Part shown: one piece after another, positions 60,839-64,000 of the stretch
How positions within the stretch are numbered: the stretch's first letter is position 1
Layout: each line of letters begins with the position of its first letter
DNA from: Actinokineospora auranticolor
Lineage (GTDB): Bacteria > Actinomycetota > Actinomycetes > Mycobacteriales > Pseudonocardiaceae
DNA length: 64,000 bases
Direction of reading: 5' to 3'
Assembly (NCBI RefSeq): GCF_002934265.1
Contig: NZ_PTIX01000006.1
Span: forward strand, 186,001-250,000
Notes under the pieces: model-generated
Told to the model about the DNA's origin: nothing
The model's input: only the letters and a program-made list of their open reading frames with translations
Databases searched by the model: none
Program-made: the position numbers and the translations under genes

Positions 60839-61569
60839 TGACCACGCTGCTGGCCACCGAGCGCATCAAGCTGTTCACCACCCGCTCGCCGTGGTGGTCC
60901 ATCGTCGCGGCACTCGGGCTCACCATCGGGTTCGCCGGGCTGGTCGCGCTCAACCACAGCGAGGGCCGCCCGCTGCAGGTCGAGCACAGCCAGTTCGGCA
61001 TCCAGTTCGGGCTCGTGGTCGTGCTGGTGATGGCCGCGCTGGCGGTCACCACGGAGTACCGCTTCTCCACCATCCGCGCCACCTTCCAGGCCGTGCCCAA
61101 CCGCAGCGCGGTGCTGGTCGCCAAGACCGCCGTCGTGGCGGTGCTGGCCGCGGTCATCGGCGAGATCGCCGCGTTCGGCTCGTGGACGGTCACCCGGGTG
61201 ATCGCGGGCGGACCGGAGATGGCCATCGCGACCGGCGCCGACGTGCGCATGGTCGCGGGCGTCGGACTGGTCTACGCGCTCGCCGCGGTCATCGCGGTCG
61301 CGGTCGGCACACTGGTGCGCCAGTCTGCGGGCGCGATCTCGATCCTGCTGATCTGGCCGCTGCTGGTGGAGAACCTGGTCCAGCTCATCCCGGGGGCGGG
61401 CCCGCACATCCACGACTGGATGCCGTTCGTGAACGCGGAGCGGTTCCTGAACCCGCCGGAGTTCACCACGCCGCCGATCGGTCCGTGGGGTTCGCTGGCC
61501 TACCTCGCCGGTGTCGCCGCGGCGCTGTTCGCCGCCGCGATGGTGGCGGTCAACCGCCGGGACGCCTAG
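60838..61569 (+). CDS. ABC-2 permease (unit A, second)
   Basis: The product is 243 residues with its ATG in the TGATG junction. It is paralogous to its neighbour (MTTLLATERIKLFTTRSPWW, VTTEYRFSTIRATFQAVPNR, AVNRRDA end), with about six membrane helices. The two permeases probably form a heterodimer with a dimer of the 59125 ATPase. Confidence 0.88.
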   Translation: MTTLLATERIKLFTTRSPWWSIVAALGLTIGFAGLVALNHSEGRPLQVEHSQFGIQFGLVVVLVMAALAVTTEYRFSTIRATFQAVPNRSAVLVAKTAVVAVLAAVIGEIAAFGSWTVTRVIAGGPEMAIATGADVRMVAGVGLVYALAAVIAVAVGTLVRQSAGAISILLIWPLLVENLVQLIPGAGPHIHDWMPFVNAERFLNPPEFTTPPIGPWGSLAYLAGVAAALFAAAMVAVNRRDA

Positions 61570-61632
61570 GCACTACCCACCACCGGTTCGGCCGATCATT
61601 CGGGGAACGGCCGGACCCGCACGGGGAATGGG

Positions 61633-61667
61633 AGCCCGGGTCACCTTTCGGGGGGTGGCCCGGGTTT
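61633..61667 (+). terminator. Terminator between the two ABC units
   Basis: AGCCCGGGTCACC pairs with GGTGGCCCGGGTT, using two G-T pairs, and is followed by T; it lies 64 bases after the last gene of unit A. Confidence 0.7.
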
Positions 61668-61747
61668 CCGCGTGTCCGGGGTAAGACGCGCGTCCGGGTT
61701 GGCCGATCCGTTCGCGCGCTCGTGGGATGCGTGCGACCATCGGCCGC

Positions 61748-62668
61748 ATGATCGAGGCGTCCGGTCTGACAAAGCACTACGGCCGCACGGTCGCGGTGGA
61801 CAACCTCTCGTTCACCGTGAGCGAGGGGCGGGTGACCGGGTTCCTGGGGCCCAACGGCGCGGGCAAGTCGACGACCATGCGGATGATCCTCGGCCTCGAC
61901 CGCCCCACCTCCGGCGACGTCCGCATCGATGGCGAGCACTACCGCGACCTGCGCCAACCGCTGCGCACCGTCGGCGCGCTGCTGGACGCGAAATGGGTGC
62001 ACCCCAACCGTTCGGCCCGCGCGCACCTGAGCTGGCTGGCCACGTCGAACAAGCTGCCGGGCACCGCGGTGGACGAGGTGCTCGACCTGGTCGGGCTGAC
62101 CTCGGTGGCGCGCAAGAACGCGGGCGGGTTCTCCCTGGGCATGTCCCAGCGGCTCGGCATCGCCGCCGCACTTCTGGGTGATCCCAAGGTGCTGCTGTTC
62201 GACGAGCCGGTCAACGGCCTGGACCCCGAGGGCATCCTCTGGATCCGGCGGTTCATGCACCGGTTGGCCGAAGAGGGGCGCACCGTCTTCGTCTCCAGCC
62301 ACCTGCTCTCCGAGATGTCGCAGACCGCGCAGGACCTGGTGGTCATCGGCCGCGGCAAGCTGATCTACCAGGGCACCGTCGGCGACTTCATCGCGCACGC
62401 CACGGAGAACTCCGTCCTCGTGCGCAGCCCGGAGCTGGGCAGGCTCGCCGAGGTGCTCAGCGCCGAGGGCGCCAAGCTGAGCCAGGACGGCGACGGGTTG
62501 CAGGTGTCCGGAATGGACAGTGCGGAGGTCGGCGAGCTGGCCGCGGCGGCGCGGATCACCCTGCACGAGCTGAGCAACCACGCCGGTTCGCTGGAGCAGG
62601 CGTTCATCCAGCTGACCGGTGGGACGGTGGAGTACCAGGCCGCCACCGAGGAGGGACCGACCGCATGA
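61748..62668 (+). CDS. ABC-2 exporter ATPase (unit B)
   Basis: The product is 306 residues from ATG 61748. It is nearly identical in layout to the unit A ATPase: LGPNGAGKST, FSLGMSQRLG, VLLFDEPVNGLDPEG, HLLSEM and LLDAKWVHPNRSARAHLSWLA. The C-terminal domains diverge more than the ATPase core. It overlaps its permease by an ATGA junction. Separate promoters are likely because a terminator precedes it. Confidence 0.92.
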   Translation: MIEASGLTKHYGRTVAVDNLSFTVSEGRVTGFLGPNGAGKSTTMRMILGLDRPTSGDVRIDGEHYRDLRQPLRTVGALLDAKWVHPNRSARAHLSWLATSNKLPGTAVDEVLDLVGLTSVARKNAGGFSLGMSQRLGIAAALLGDPKVLLFDEPVNGLDPEGILWIRRFMHRLAEEGRTVFVSSHLLSEMSQTAQDLVVIGRGKLIYQGTVGDFIAHATENSVLVRSPELGRLAEVLSAEGAKLSQDGDGLQVSGMDSAEVGELAAAARITLHELSNHAGSLEQAFIQLTGGTVEYQAATEEGPTA

Positions 62669-63408
62669 GCCTGCTCGCCGCGGAACGGATCAAGCTGTTC
62701 AGCACCCGCTCGCCGTGGGCCTGCGGGCTCCTGGCCGTCGCGCTGCCGGTCGGGTTCACCGCGCTGCTGGCCGCGCAGGCGGGCGACCAGATCGACGCCA
62801 CCGTGGCGAACACCCAGATCACCACCAACCTGGGCCGGGCGGTGGTGCTGGTGCTGGCCGCGCTCGCGGTCACCAGCGAGTACCGCTTCGGCACGATCCG
62901 CAGCACGTTCCAGGCCGTGCCGAACCGGGTGACCGCGCTGACCGCGAAGGCGACCGTGGTGGCGGCGGTGACCGCGGTGATCGGCGCGCTCGTCGGCTTC
63001 GGCTGCTGGGGCGTGTTCCGGGCCATCCACGCCGGCGCCGACCTGGCGCTCACCGGCGCCGAGGACTGGCGGCCGGTGGCCGGGCAGGCGCTGGTGTTCG
63101 CGCTGACCGGCCTGCTCGCGCTCGGCGTGGGCATCCTGGTGCGGCAGACCGCGGGCGCGGTCGCGCTGCTGCTGGTCTACTCGCTGCTGGTGGAGAGCCT
63201 GGTCCAGCTCATCCCCAAGATCGGCGACGACATCCAGCGGTGGCTGCCGTTCTTCGCCGCCGACCGGTTCATCGGCGCCACCGGCGACGACGCGGCGAAC
63301 CGGTCGGACCTGCCGCTGAGCCCGTGGGGCTACCTGGCCTACTTCGCCGCCATCTCGCTGGTCGTGCTGGCCGCCGGGATCGCCACGGCGGCGCGCCGGG
63401 ACGCGTGA
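62665..63408 (+). CDS. ABC-2 permease (unit B)
   Basis: The product is 247 residues (ATGA junction). It starts MSLLAAERIKLFSTRSPWAC and carries TSEYRFGTIRSTFQAVPNR, so it is the third member of the local permease family, with about six membrane helices. Having a single permease, unit B would assemble as a homodimer or borrow a unit A subunit. Confidence 0.88.
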   Translation: MSLLAAERIKLFSTRSPWACGLLAVALPVGFTALLAAQAGDQIDATVANTQITTNLGRAVVLVLAALAVTSEYRFGTIRSTFQAVPNRVTALTAKATVVAAVTAVIGALVGFGCWGVFRAIHAGADLALTGAEDWRPVAGQALVFALTGLLALGVGILVRQTAGAVALLLVYSLLVESLVQLIPKIGDDIQRWLPFFAADRFIGATGDDAANRSDLPLSPWGYLAYFAAISLVVLAAGIATAARRDA

Positions 63409-63626
63409 ACCACGCTGCGTGAGGTGTCCGGGAAGTCTGGGAAAGGCCCTTCGACCTGGCCGAAGGACTTCCGCCTCTAGTGGCGGCGCGCGCCGTTTCC
63501 TACAACAAACTGCGGGATTAAGACCACGTTAAGTAAGTGTGAGACCCCCCACACGTTACGGACTTACCGTCCGTCACGGGGTCAGATGGACCCACAGACC
63601 CGTCTCGGAACCCTTGGAGGTGGACC

Positions 63627-64000
63627 TTGACGGTGATCGACTCCAACGCCGCCCGCAAGCGGCAGACCATCCCGATGCACCGAGGACTGCACGTCGAACC
63701 GCTCATCGGACTGGAGTGGTCCGAAGCACTGGAACAGCCGGTGGCGGGCGAGGCCACCGCGCCGGGCGAGGCCCGCCGGGCCTGGGTGCACCGCGCACCG
63801 GAGGCCCAGGTCGTCGCCCTCTACCGCGCCGCGTCGGCGGCCGAGCGGGCCCTGCCCGCCCCGTGGTGGCTGCGCGCGGTCGCCGCGGGCGAACTCCCCT
63901 CCCGGCGCGAGGGCTTCGCCGTCGAGGACCGGGTGGCCAAGCTGCTGAACGCCCGCCCGGGGTGGGTCTTCGTCCCGTGGGGCGTGGACGGCGACGCGGG
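63627..64000 (+). CDS. Unrecognised protein, N-terminal part
   Basis: The frame runs open from TTG 63627 (GGAGG six bases upstream; GTG 63633 is the alternative) to the window edge, giving 124 residues. It begins MTVIDSNAARKRQTIPMHRGL and contains EPLIGLEWSEALEQPV, AQVVALYRAASAAERALPAPWWLRAVAAGELPSRREGFAVEDRVAKLLN and GWVFVPWGVDG. No signal peptide is evident. I do not recognise the family; the gene continues beyond the window. Confidence 0.7.
   Translation, partial: MTVIDSNAARKRQTIPMHRGLHVEPLIGLEWSEALEQPVAGEATAPGEARRAWVHRAPEAQVVALYRAASAAERALPAPWWLRAVAAGELPSRREGFAVEDRVAKLLNARPGWVFVPWGVDGDA

Overview
The window is high-GC actinomycete DNA. GTG and TTG starts are common, and genes are often joined by 4-bp GTGA/ATGA overlaps. 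Several genes appear leaderless (TANNNT six to eight bases before the start codon). The gene content resembles Mycobacterium in its core metabolism (fadE5, etfD, htdX-fabG4-fadA2, bkdABC, pckG, the bifunctional dCTP deaminase). EspC-like secretion proteins, DUF1206, DUF3311/symporter pairs and dynamin-like GTPases point to the Pseudonocardiaceae (for example Actinokineospora, Saccharothrix or Amycolatopsis). This placement is inference from gene content; no rRNA is present.

Layout. 1-3.7 kb: end of a GroES-family gene, a VanW cell-envelope protein, a DUF1206 membrane protein and an isolated UTRA domain. 3.8-6.5 kb: the FadE5-type acyl-CoA dehydrogenase and a LuxR regulator with a degenerate receiver. 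6.8-8.4 kb: a DUF4304 protein, tRNA-Gly(CCC) and dCTP deaminase. 8.4-12.7 kb: an MFS transporter, the EtfD-type membrane iron-sulfur reductase and a TetR regulator. 12.7-17 kb: VanZ-like, methyltransferase, SRPBCC and a large membrane-anchored repeat protein. 17-19.6 kb: a glutamate/glutamine-type ABC importer. 19.8-25.3 kb: an ADP-ribosylglycohydrolase, then a translationally coupled type VII secretion effector locus with two related toxin-domain/partner pairs. 25.3-31.4 kb: endonuclease V, an M20 peptidase and the branched-chain 2-oxoacid dehydrogenase operon. 31.5-33.1 kb: a lower-quality accessory stretch with a frameshifted DUF2335 gene. 33.1-38.5 kb: an SCP2 protein, a TetR regulator, DinB, htdX-fabG4 and the divergent fadA2. 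38.7-41.3 kb: an AAA ATPase and small proteins. 41.3-43.3 kb: a monocarboxylate-type symporter with its DUF3311 partner. 43.5-46.1 kb: a rifampin phosphotransferase behind a RAE-like palindrome. 46.3-48.5 kb: a small zinc-binding protein and PEP carboxykinase. 48.9-55.3 kb: two dynamin-like GTPases with a GrpE-like protein, an acidic DxDxDG repeat protein and a PadR operon. 55.5-57.3 kb: a two-component system. 57.4-58.9 kb: a TetR-SDR operon. 59.1-63.4 kb: duplicated ABC-2 exporters. The window ends inside an unrecognised gene.

Two themes link genes. First, FadE5, EtfD and HtdX/FabG4/FadA2 form a fatty-acid oxidation set. Their promoters share a TACY-N4-RGTA palindrome, which suggests one TetR regulon. 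Second, the 21-25 kb locus looks like a polymorphic toxin system exported by type VII secretion. Its C-terminal domain, absent from the families I recognise, occurs twice, each copy followed by a related small partner (probable immunity) protein.
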